From assembly GCA_022800935.1 (NCBI GenBank), contig JAAWRH010000003.1, positions 1 to 64,000 on the forward strand: a stretch of 64,000 nucleotides of DNA. The letters are read 5' to 3'. The position numbers were made by a program, and so were the translations under genes. Positions within the stretch are counted from its first letter, which is position 1. Every line of letters starts with the position of its first letter. The stretch comes from Oscillospiraceae bacterium. GTDB taxonomy: Bacteria > Bacillota > Clostridia > Oscillospirales > Ruminococcaceae. Under the pieces are notes generated by a model, which saw nothing but the letters and a program-made list of their open reading frames with translations, was not told the origin of the DNA and searched no databases. Positions 18,360 to 24,488 of this stretch are shown here, piece by piece.

Positions 18360-19362
18360 TTCTTCCCGTTCCCCGGCCCGGAGACCGGGAAAGAAAAGGT
18401 CACAGAGGCTGAGGCTCGCCCCCTATCTGGCAGCCGCGGCTTTCTGCGTCCTCTGCCTGTGCATTACGCTGGCGGATTATGTCAACCCCTTCTCCATCTT
18501 CCCCACCTGGGACGAAATCTTTACCACCATAGAGAACCTGGGCGGCGGTTCCCCCGAAGGAAGCGGAAATCCCGCGGGGGGAGACGTCCACTCCGTTGTA
18601 AAGGTACATATGATAGATATCGGTCAGGGGGACTCCATCCTCATCGAGGCCCCGGAGGCCAATGTCCTCATTGATGCGGGGGAAAACGGCAAAGGGGACG
18701 AGGTGCTGGACTACCTGAAAGCCCACGGTGTCTCCACCCTGGACATCGTCATCGGCACCCACGCCCATTCCGACCACATCGGGGGAATGGACGATGTGAT
18801 CAAGGGAATCAATGTCAAAAAGGTGATTCTGCCGGAAATGTCCGAGAACACCATTCCCACCACCAAAACCTATACCAGCCTGCTGACCGCCGTGATGAAC
18901 AAGGGGCTTAAGATTACCACTGCCAAGGTGGGGGACACCTATAACCTGGGAGACGGGGCCGCATTGCAGATTGTGGGGCCCAACGGGGTGTTTGAGGACC
19001 TGAACAACACCTCGGTGGTGTGCAGGCTCACCTATGGGGAGAATGCTTTCCTCTTTACCGGCGACTGTGAGGTCCAGGCCGAGGCCGCCATCCTCCAGAG
19101 AAGGGGAATCACCGTTGCCGCCGATGTGCTCAAGGTGGGGCACCATGGCAGCGATACCTCCACCAGCGACGAATTTCTGGAGGCGGTGGCCCCGGAGATT
19201 GCGCTGATTTCAGTGGGAACGGGGAATACTTATGGGCATCCGGTCCCCTCCATCCTGGAAAAGCTGGAGAACCGGGGAATCGAGATATACCGGACGGATT
19301 TGGCCGGTTCCGTTGTAGTGACCTCCGATGGAAAAAAGCTGACAGTGACCACCGAAAAGTAA
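18307..19362 (+). CDS. ComEC/Rec2-like metallo-beta-lactamase fold hydrolase, membrane-anchored
   Basis: A 351-residue protein with a basic N-terminus, one membrane segment (about residues 36-60) and an extracellular metallo-beta-lactamase domain. The metal-binding motif THAHSDHIGG is intact, followed by LFTGDCE and KVGHHGSDTS, as in the C-terminal domain of ComEC. Single-TM members like this are separate from the DNA-uptake channel; they may be secreted or surface nucleases or phosphodiesterases, but the substrate is unknown. The ATG lies inside the end of ygiQ behind AAAGGAGG, so the two are translationally linked. A DUF3006 gene follows. Confidence 0.88.
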   Translation: MAQSPKGGRSAKRKRSASSSRSPARRPGKKRSQRLRLAPYLAAAAFCVLCLCITLADYVNPFSIFPTWDEIFTTIENLGGGSPEGSGNPAGGDVHSVVKVHMIDIGQGDSILIEAPEANVLIDAGENGKGDEVLDYLKAHGVSTLDIVIGTHAHSDHIGGMDDVIKGINVKKVILPEMSENTIPTTKTYTSLLTAVMNKGLKITTAKVGDTYNLGDGAALQIVGPNGVFEDLNNTSVVCRLTYGENAFLFTGDCEVQAEAAILQRRGITVAADVLKVGHHGSDTSTSDEFLEAVAPEIALISVGTGNTYGHPVPSILEKLENRGIEIYRTDLAGSVVVTSDGKKLTVTTEK

Positions 19363-19383
19363 CCGGCAGGGAGGAATGGGCCG

Positions 19384-19614
19384 ATGGACAGATATTTAGC
19401 CGTAGACCGCATTGAAAACGGCCTTGCGGTGTGCTATGATGATAATAAGCAAAGGTATGACATACCGCTGTGCGATGTTGATTTGACCGAAGCCATAAAG
19501 GAGGGAGACGTCCTGAAAATTCTGGAGAACGGGACCCTTCTGCCCGACCGGGAGGAAAAACAGCGCAGGCAGCGGGCCAATCTGGAGCTCATGAGACAAC
19601 TGATGGAACATTGA
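19384..19614 (+). CDS. DUF3006 family protein
   Basis: A 76-residue protein. The start MDRYLAVDRIENGLAVCYDD and the acidic IPLCDVDLTEAIKEGDVLKI pattern match DUF3006, a small beta-rich family with a charged tail (REEKQRRQR). Members are very often encoded right after ComEC-like metallo-beta-lactamases, as here (21 nt spacing), so a partner role is likely, but no function is known. GGGAGG precedes the start. Confidence 0.8.
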   Translation: MDRYLAVDRIENGLAVCYDDNKQRYDIPLCDVDLTEAIKEGDVLKILENGTLLPDREEKQRRQRANLELMRQLMEH

Positions 19615-19629
19615 AAGGAGATTTTCGGT

Positions 19630-19821
19630 ATGGACGAGAAGAAAATGGACGATCTGCTTTATTACAGCGGAATCGGGTTTAACATCGCCGGGATCATCCT
19701 GCTGTGTGTGAACCTCATCACAAAGCCGAAGGGAAACCTGTGCTCTGGAACTGGTCTTGTCTGTATGGCCCTTTCCCATCTGCTGCAAATTACCAGAACG
19801 CTGAAAAACCGGGCAGAATAA
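19630..19821 (+). CDS. Small membrane protein of unknown function
   Basis: A 63-residue protein with two hydrophobic stretches (about 12-30 and 40-55) separated by a short basic loop, so a small two-helix membrane protein is likely. It starts 15 nt after the DUF3006 stop with a perfect AAAGGAG, which supports real translation. I do not recognise the family. It probably belongs to the ygiQ-ComEC-like-DUF3006 transcript. Confidence 0.65.
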   Translation: MDEKKMDDLLYYSGIGFNIAGIILLCVNLITKPKGNLCSGTGLVCMALSHLLQITRTLKNRAE

Positions 19822-19867
19822 TGTGGGAGTTCCCGCCGTTCCCCTCCGCAAAACTTTAGCGCTTTTA

Positions 19868-19896
19868 TTGACAAAAGCGCCGGGATGTGATATACC
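19868..19896 (+). promoter_or_regulatory. Promoter of tyrA with overlapping inverted repeat
   Basis: TTGACA (19868-19873) and TATACC (19891-19896) are 17 nt apart. An 8-bp inverted repeat GCGCTTTT/AAAAGCGC (19859-19866 with 19873-19880) covers the -35 and could be an operator. Confidence 0.6.
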
Positions 19897-19951
19897 TTAT
19901 AGGAAGTCTTCCGGGCAAACCGGAACACCATGGTAAAGGAGCGACAACGTT

Positions 19952-20800
19952 ATGACAATCACCGTGATTGGGCTGGGGCTGATCGGCGGGTCCCTCTGCA
20001 AGGCAATCAAGGCCAAAACCGCGCATACCTGCTATGGGGTCAACAGGAATCCCGCTGTTCTGGACGTTGCCCTAAAAGACGGGGCCATTGACAGGGGCTT
20101 TGCCCTGGAGGAAAGGCTCCCGGCATCGGATGTGTACGTTGTCTGCTTTCATCCCCGCATGACCATTGATTATATCGCCCGGCGGGCCGGGGAGTTCGCC
20201 CCCGGCAGTCTGGTGATTGACGTGTGTGGCGTCAAGTCCGCGGTGGTTGAGGAGGCGGAAAGGGCGCTGCTGCCCCAGGGGGTCCGCTTTTTGGGGACCC
20301 ATCCCATGGCGGGACGGGAGTTTTCCGGGTACGATTATTCCCTCCCCACCCTGTATGACGGGGCAAGCATTGTCCTGACCCCCACCGCCCAGAGCCGCCC
20401 GGAAGATATAGAACTGATGAAGGGCCTGGCGGCGGAGCTGGGGTTTGGGCGGATTGTGGCCACCACACCGGAGGAGCACGACAGGATCATCGCCTTTACC
20501 TCCCAGATGGCCCATGTTGTGGCAAACGCCTATGTAAAGACGCCCATGCTGGAGCGGCACGGGGGATTTACCGGGGGAAGCTTTCAGGACATGACCCGTG
20601 TGGCGCGCTTAAACGCGGACATGTGGACCGAGCTTTTCCTGATGAACCGGGGACCGCTGCTGGAGGAGGTTGACAATATTATCCGCCACCTGACCGAGTA
20701 CCGGGACGCGCTGGCGGACGGGGACGAGAAGCGCCTCCGCGGCCTGCTCCAGGACGGTTCCGACCGGAAGATCAGGAGCCTGGAGCCGGGGGACAACTGA
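19952..20800 (+). CDS. tyrA: Prephenate dehydrogenase (TyrA family)
   Basis: An NAD(P)-dependent enzyme of tyrosine synthesis, converting prephenate to 4-hydroxyphenylpyruvate (or arogenate to tyrosine). The 282-residue protein starts with the Rossmann motif GLGLIGGSLCKAI, followed by VDVCGVKS-like and GTHPMAGREFSGYDYS, the substrate-binding segment with the catalytic histidine region. There is no C-terminal ACT domain, so feedback regulation is not obvious. AAAGGAG precedes the ATG. It has its own promoter and a strong terminator. Confidence 0.92.
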   Translation: MTITVIGLGLIGGSLCKAIKAKTAHTCYGVNRNPAVLDVALKDGAIDRGFALEERLPASDVYVVCFHPRMTIDYIARRAGEFAPGSLVIDVCGVKSAVVEEAERALLPQGVRFLGTHPMAGREFSGYDYSLPTLYDGASIVLTPTAQSRPEDIELMKGLAAELGFGRIVATTPEEHDRIIAFTSQMAHVVANAYVKTPMLERHGGFTGGSFQDMTRVARLNADMWTELFLMNRGPLLEEVDNIIRHLTEYRDALADGDEKRLRGLLQDGSDRKIRSLEPGDN

Positions 20801-20806
20801 TAACAG

Positions 20807-20857
20807 AAAACCGCTTTCAAAACACGTTGCAGGGTTTTGAAAGCGGTTTTTTATTTT
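20807..20857. terminator. Bidirectional terminator between tyrA and the histidine phosphatase
   Basis: A 17-bp perfect inverted repeat (20807-20823 with 20834-20850) ends in T-runs on both strands. The phosphatase stop codon at 20851 touches it. Confidence 0.88.
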
Positions 20858-21471
20858 TGCGTCGATAAATACAGCGCTTCCGCAGACCAGTTGTGGACCG
20901 GCATCCGAAGACGGTTTCCGTCTTCCTCCAGGATGGTCACCCCCGTGTTAAGCAGCAGCTTGTCCCAGTCGATTTCCACGTCCTCCAGGGACCGCAGGGC
21001 GGAGCGGATACATCCGCCGTGGGTGACAAGGATGAGATGCTCCCGCCCCTGACGGCGGCACCGCTCCCTATAGGTGCTGACCGCTGCCCAGACCCGCCGG
21101 GCGGTCTGTTCGCGTGTTTCGATTTCGGGGCTGTCGGGGTGCGTTTTTTCGTATTCCTCCCGTTCCTGGTAGGTCATGCCAGACTGACTGCCGTAATCCC
21201 TCTCCACCAGCGCATCATCCCGGACGATTCTGTCTTTGGGGATGCCCAGGCTTTCCGCGATGGCCGCCGCCGTGTCCCAGGCGCGGGAGAGGGGGCTAGT
21301 GACAATCAGGGGCTCAGAATACCCCTTTTCCCGCCAGTACAGGGAAAGGTATTTGGCGCACTGCGCCGCCTGTTCCCGCCCGGCGGCGTTCATAGGGATG
21401 TCCTCCCGCCCCTGGAGCCGCTTCTGGATGTTCCAGTCGGTTTCACCGTGGCGGATGAAGTAGAGTTTCAT
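20851..21471 (-). CDS. Histidine phosphatase family protein (phosphoglycerate mutase-like)
   Basis: A 206-residue member of the histidine phosphatase superfamily. The catalytic motif LYFIRHGETDWN is at residues 3-14, a conserved SPLSRAWDTAAAIAE follows near 62, and the second catalytic histidine is in LVTHGGCIRS near residue 150. Relatives include CobC/PhoE-type phosphatases and PgmB-like enzymes, so the substrate is uncertain. The ATG at 21471 is chosen because the RHGE motif normally starts a few residues in. Its first 49 bp are duplicated at 22234-22282, on the other side of the BrnTA genes. Confidence 0.88.
   Translation of the reverse strand: MKLYFIRHGETDWNIQKRLQGREDIPMNAAGREQAAQCAKYLSLYWREKGYSEPLIVTSPLSRAWDTAAAIAESLGIPKDRIVRDDALVERDYGSQSGMTYQEREEYEKTHPDSPEIETREQTARRVWAAVSTYRERCRRQGREHLILVTHGGCIRSALRSLEDVEIDWDKLLLNTGVTILEEDGNRLRMPVHNWSAEALYLSTQK
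21423..21471 (-). repeat. 49-bp direct repeat, copy A (5' end of the histidine phosphatase gene)
   Basis: Identical over 49 nt to 22234-22282, in the same orientation, ending exactly at the ATG on both sides. The two copies bracket the BrnT/BrnA genes. Confidence 0.9.
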
Positions 21472-21488
21472 ATAGCTTTCCTCAAAAA

Positions 21489-21776
21489 TTATAGACATTT
21501 TTTTAGCAATTCTGCATCGTTCAAGGCTAAATCGAGCAAATGACTAAGAATTTGGGGAGAATTTGAGCCAAATGATTTGACCTTCTTCATATTTTTGGGA
21601 GAGACCTTAATCGCTATCTGGTCCATTCGATGGAACTGTTTCAACATTTCACTTGTCATTTCTGGACAGTCATCGTCAAAAACAATAGGCATTTTTTCAG
21701 CTGCTTCCAGTTCAGCTATTTCCTCTGGTGTCAATTCAGCCGGCTGACTATTCATCATAACTTCCGCCAAGTTCAT
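21489..21776 (-). CDS. brnA: BrnA-like antitoxin
   Basis: A 95-residue protein with an acidic N-terminal half (LTPEEIAELEAAEKMPIVFDDDCPEMTSEMLKQF), which is the toxin-binding style of BrnA, and a basic C-terminal half (IAIKVSPKNMKKVKSFG) expected to bind DNA. The C-terminal part is not a textbook BrnA ribbon-helix-helix, so the assignment rests mainly on the adjacent BrnT and the order toxin-antitoxin. It overlaps brnT by 29 nt. AT content is higher than in the surrounding genes, which suggests a transferred module. Confidence 0.7.
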   Translation of the reverse strand: MNLAEVMMNSQPAELTPEEIAELEAAEKMPIVFDDDCPEMTSEMLKQFHRMDQIAIKVSPKNMKKVKSFGSNSPQILSHLLDLALNDAELLKKCL

Positions 21777-22062
21777 ACCTCGCTTTCTCAAATTTTGTTG
21801 CACGTCGAGCAGAAATAATACGAACAACGTTCTTCTCTTTTATCGTACAGACAACAAAAAGAACATTCCCAACCTTTCCTAAAACATTATATCTTTCTTC
21901 CCAAGTATGCTCATCATCATCGCGTATCAGCTTATTTTTATCTGCAAATACTTTGGTAGCGGTTTCAAACCTTATGCCGTGTTTGGAAAAATTAAGAGCA
22001 GCTTTTTCATCATCCCATACAAAAACTGCATTTTCATAATCAAAATCAAAATATTCATACAT
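21748..22062 (-). CDS. brnT: BrnT-family toxin (ribonuclease)
   Basis: A 104-residue protein with BrnT hallmarks: FVWDDEKAALNFSKHGIRFETATKVFAD at the N-terminus, RDDDEHTWEERYNVLGKV in the centre and VVRIISARRATKFEKARYE at the end. BrnT is a RelE-fold RNase that halts translation and is neutralised by BrnA, which also represses the operon. The ATG at 22062 follows AAAGGAATTTC. Base composition is clearly AT-richer than the flanking folate and phosphatase genes. The pair lies inside an 811-bp unit flanked by a 49-bp repeat. Confidence 0.87.
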   Translation of the reverse strand: MYEYFDFDYENAVFVWDDEKAALNFSKHGIRFETATKVFADKNKLIRDDDEHTWEERYNVLGKVGNVLFVVCTIKEKNVVRIISARRATKFEKARYELGGSYDE

Positions 22063-22126
22063 CTTCTGAAATTCCTTTGCTGCATTTAGTTTAACATATA
22101 ATCATAAATTTTTCTACCTGATTCCT

Positions 22127-22282
22127 TTATAAATTATATGCTGATTTGTGGTAATTTTCAACCAGGGCAGCAATACCTTCTGAGATTCCCCGTTGGAAGG
22201 CAGCCATTGGGATTTTGGGGTCATAACGGTCCCTCTGGATGTTCCAGTCGGTTTCACCGTGGCGGATGAAGTAGAGTTTCAT
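22127..22282 (-). pseudogene. Short chimeric ORF starting with the histidine phosphatase N-terminus
   Basis: A 51-codon ORF that starts with the same 16 residues as the neighbouring phosphatase (MKLYFIRHGETDWNIQ), then continues with an unrelated stretch that includes DPKIPMAAFQRGISEGIAAL and stops. The first 49 nt are identical to the phosphatase gene. It lacks the rest of the catalytic domain, so it is most simply a truncated copy left or created when the BrnTA segment was inserted. It starts two nt after the hepT stop. The origin of the C-terminal 35 residues is not recognised. Confidence 0.6.
22234..22282 (-). repeat. 49-bp direct repeat, copy B
   Basis: Exact duplicate of 21423-21471. 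The distance between equivalent positions is 811 nt. Confidence 0.9.
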
Positions 22283-22284
22283 TT

Positions 22285-22644
22285 TTAGCTGTTCCCTTTC
22301 CCTGCATCATTCAAACAGATTTCTATATTGTTTTTCAACAAAGGCAAATCTTCATGAATGGTGTCCCAAATAATGTTCATATCCACACCGGAATATCCAT
22401 GTACAATCCGGTTCCTCATACCGTAAATCTGTTTCCAGGGTATAGTTGTGATTGCCGCCTTGAATTCGTCCGATAAGGCAGCCTTGGCAAGCTCGCCAAT
22501 CTGCATCAGATTAAATACACAGGCTTCAACCCGCATGGTGTCTGACTGAAAAGCGTTGAGTTCACCACAATTTTCACAATATTTCAAAACGGAAATAATA
22601 TGATGGTATATTTTTTCTAAAACCTGCCTGTCCTTACCGCTCAT
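22285..22644 (-). CDS. hepT: HepT-like HEPN toxin (DUF86)
   Basis: A 119-residue HEPN-domain RNase of the DUF86 family. The catalytic motif RX4HXY appears as RNRIVHGY near residue 78; the tyrosine is the residue that MntA-type antitoxins AMPylate. An alpha-helical N-terminus (DRQVLEKIYHHIISVLKYCEN) is typical. It overlaps the nucleotidyltransferase gene upstream by 11 nt, the standard MntA-HepT order. The pair is likely a toxin-antitoxin or abortive-infection module embedded after folD. Confidence 0.88.
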   Translation of the reverse strand: MSGKDRQVLEKIYHHIISVLKYCENCGELNAFQSDTMRVEACVFNLMQIGELAKAALSDEFKAAITTIPWKQIYGMRNRIVHGYSGVDMNIIWDTIHEDLPLLKNNIEICLNDAGKGNS

Positions 22645-22933
22645 AAATCACTACCCCGCTTTTCTTGATTTCCTCCCCCACCCTGGAATCCGGCGTGAGC
22701 TGGGATACGTCCAGCAGATCGACGCTTTTTCCAAGGGAGGTGACAACATCCTCCAGCAGGCCAAAAAAGGCAAGGCCCTTCAGGCCGCTGTCCACCAGGA
22801 TATCTATGTCGCTCTGCGCCCTTGCCGCCCCCTTGGCATAGGAGCCGAAAAGGACGGCCTTTTTTATGTTGTGCTCTGTGAAGACAGGCTGTAAAATACT
22901 TTGAATCTGCGCCGGTGTATATAGTTCCTGCAT
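22634..22933 (-). CDS. mntA: MntA-like minimal nucleotidyltransferase antitoxin
   Basis: A 99-residue minimal nucleotidyltransferase. The motif GSYAKGAARAQSDIDILVD contains GS and the DxD metal ligands needed for nucleotide transfer. In characterised MntA-HepT pairs this enzyme adds AMP units to the toxin tyrosine and silences it. The ATG at 22933 follows AAAGGGGGG and is preferred over 22954. It starts 21 nt after folD, so it may be co-transcribed with the folate genes. Confidence 0.87.
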   Translation of the reverse strand: MQELYTPAQIQSILQPVFTEHNIKKAVLFGSYAKGAARAQSDIDILVDSGLKGLAFFGLLEDVVTSLGKSVDLLDVSQLTPDSRVGEEIKKSGVVIYER

Positions 22934-22954
22934 AGACAGCCCCCCTTTATTCAA

Positions 22955-23806
22955 TTAAAATTCCATTCGTTCCGCCGCCTCTATGGTGTGCTTGGCCAGC
23001 ACCGCCGCCGTCATGGTTCCCGCGCCGCCGGGAACCGGGCTGATGGCCCCGGCAATCTCCTTCACGGCCTCAAAGTCCACGTCGCCGCAGAGGGAACCGT
23101 CCTCCTTTACATGGATGCCCACATCAATGACAGCCTGTCCCGGCCTGACAAAGTCCGCTGTCACCATTTCGCGTTTTCCAACAGCGGCAATCAGGATATC
23201 CGCCTCCCGGCACACCTGTGCCAGATTCTCTGTCCGGGAATGGCAGATGGTGACAGTGGCGTTTTCCTCCAAAAGGAGCATGGAAAGGGGTTTTCCCACA
23301 ACCAGACTCCTCCCCAGCACCACCGCGCGCTTTCCCTTCATGGGAATGTGATAATGGCGCAGCAGCTCAACGCACCCCTGGGGGGTGCAGGGGGGAAAGC
23401 CGGTATGGGTTCCCGAAAAAATCCCAGCCATGGATTGGGAGGTAATCCCGTCCACATCCTTTTCCGGGGCCAGCGCCCGGCAGACGGCGGCGTCGTCAAT
23501 CTGCGGGGGGAGGGGGCGGAAGATCAGGACCCCATGAATCCTTTTATCCTGGTTCAGCCTTTCAATCTCCGCCAGAACGGCTTCCTGCGCAGCATCTGAG
23601 GGCAGGATTATTTTTTCCACCTGGACGCCCGCCTGCTCACAGCGCTTAACCGCGCCCCTTTCATAGGAGAGGTCGTCCTCCCGCTCCCCCACCCGCAGGA
23701 TGCCGAGGGTGGGCTGAACGCCCTGCCGGAGGAGGGACTCAGAGCGGGGCTTCAGGTCCGCCATCATCCCCTTGACTGCCGGGATTGCCTTGAGTAAATC
23801 GGCCAT
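22955..23806 (-). CDS. folD: FolD-like methylenetetrahydrofolate dehydrogenase, probably without cyclohydrolase activity
   Basis: A 283-residue FolD homologue of one-carbon metabolism with the NADP-binding motif VVLGRSLVVGKPLSMLLL and PVPGGAGTMT near the end. In the active site Tyr48 is kept, but the position of the catalytic lysine (four residues later, K54 in E. coli) is Ala52, and the conserved Gln of VQLPLP is Phe (LIFRPLPP). The Asp of KDVDG is present. The lysine is needed for the cyclohydrolase step, so this enzyme probably only interconverts methylene- and methenyl-THF. FchA, 8 nt upstream, would do the hydrolysis. Start at 23806 after AAAGGATAGG. Confidence 0.9.
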   Translation of the reverse strand: MADLLKAIPAVKGMMADLKPRSESLLRQGVQPTLGILRVGEREDDLSYERGAVKRCEQAGVQVEKIILPSDAAQEAVLAEIERLNQDKRIHGVLIFRPLPPQIDDAAVCRALAPEKDVDGITSQSMAGIFSGTHTGFPPCTPQGCVELLRHYHIPMKGKRAVVLGRSLVVGKPLSMLLLEENATVTICHSRTENLAQVCREADILIAAVGKREMVTADFVRPGQAVIDVGIHVKEDGSLCGDVDFEAVKEIAGAISPVPGGAGTMTAAVLAKHTIEAAERMEF

Positions 23807-23813
23807 ATGCAAC

Positions 23814-24476
23814 CTATCCTTTCTTTTTCGGCGGCTTGGAAAGCCGTTCTGTCACGCCCTGGCACACCTGGTCCGCAATGGGCAGGTATTCCGCCAGCAT
23901 ATCGTCTATCTTCCGGTTCAGGTCCTCCGCGTATTCCCGGTCCGCCATGGCGCGGGTGTTGATGCGCACATTCAAACTCGCCCCCACCAGCGCCGCCCGG
24001 CAGAGGGAGACCCCCACCCCAGCGTCGCTGACGGCAATGACCGAGCCCTTTTCCGCAAAGTCCCGGTGGAGCAGAATCGCCTGACAGCAGCATTCCATCA
24101 TCTCCAGGGGCACGGCGGAGGCGTCCCGCAGGCATTTTTCCATGACCTCCGCCTTGGAGGCCCTTTCCGCCTCGGTTACGGAGGGCAGGCCGTAAGCCGC
24201 CGCCAGGGGGGCAAAGGCCGCCGCGTCGGCGTTGACCAGCTCCAGCAGCCGCTTTTGCAGAGCTGACGCCTGTTTCATCAGCTCCCGGATATCCTCCTGG
24301 ACGGCGGCGTATCTTTTTTTGCCAAGGGTAAGGTCCCCCACCATGTTGCCCAGGGCTGTGCCCAGGGCCCCGGCCAGGGCGGACGCGCCGCCGCCGCCGG
24401 GGACCGGCTTTTTGGTGGAGAGAACGTCTACAAATAACTCACAGCTTAACTGGGTAAAATTTTCCGTCATAATCAT
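23814..24476 (-). CDS. fchA: Cyclodeaminase/methenyl-THF cyclohydrolase family protein FchA
   Basis: A 220-residue all-helical protein of the formimino-THF cyclodeaminase/FchA family. Key segments are the N-terminal LSTKKPVPGGGGASALAGALGTALGNMV, the VNADAAAFAPL block and a C-terminal DAGVGVSLCRAALVGASLNVRINT. In clostridia such proteins convert methenyl-THF to 10-formyl-THF. The immediate neighbourhood of a FolD lacking cyclohydrolase residues supports that role over histidine degradation, for which no other genes are seen here. Two ATGs (24476, 24470) follow AAAGGGG. Confidence 0.88.
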   Translation of the reverse strand: MIMTENFTQLSCELFVDVLSTKKPVPGGGGASALAGALGTALGNMVGDLTLGKKRYAAVQEDIRELMKQASALQKRLLELVNADAAAFAPLAAAYGLPSVTEAERASKAEVMEKCLRDASAVPLEMMECCCQAILLHRDFAEKGSVIAVSDAGVGVSLCRAALVGASLNVRINTRAMADREYAEDLNRKIDDMLAEYLPIADQVCQGVTERLSKPPKKKG

Positions 24477-24488
24477 AAGACCCCTTTC

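Noticed and set aside
21472-22233. Transposon or integron carrying BrnTA
   Set aside because: No transposase, integrase, terminal inverted repeats or target-site duplication of a usual length is present; only the 49-bp direct repeat.
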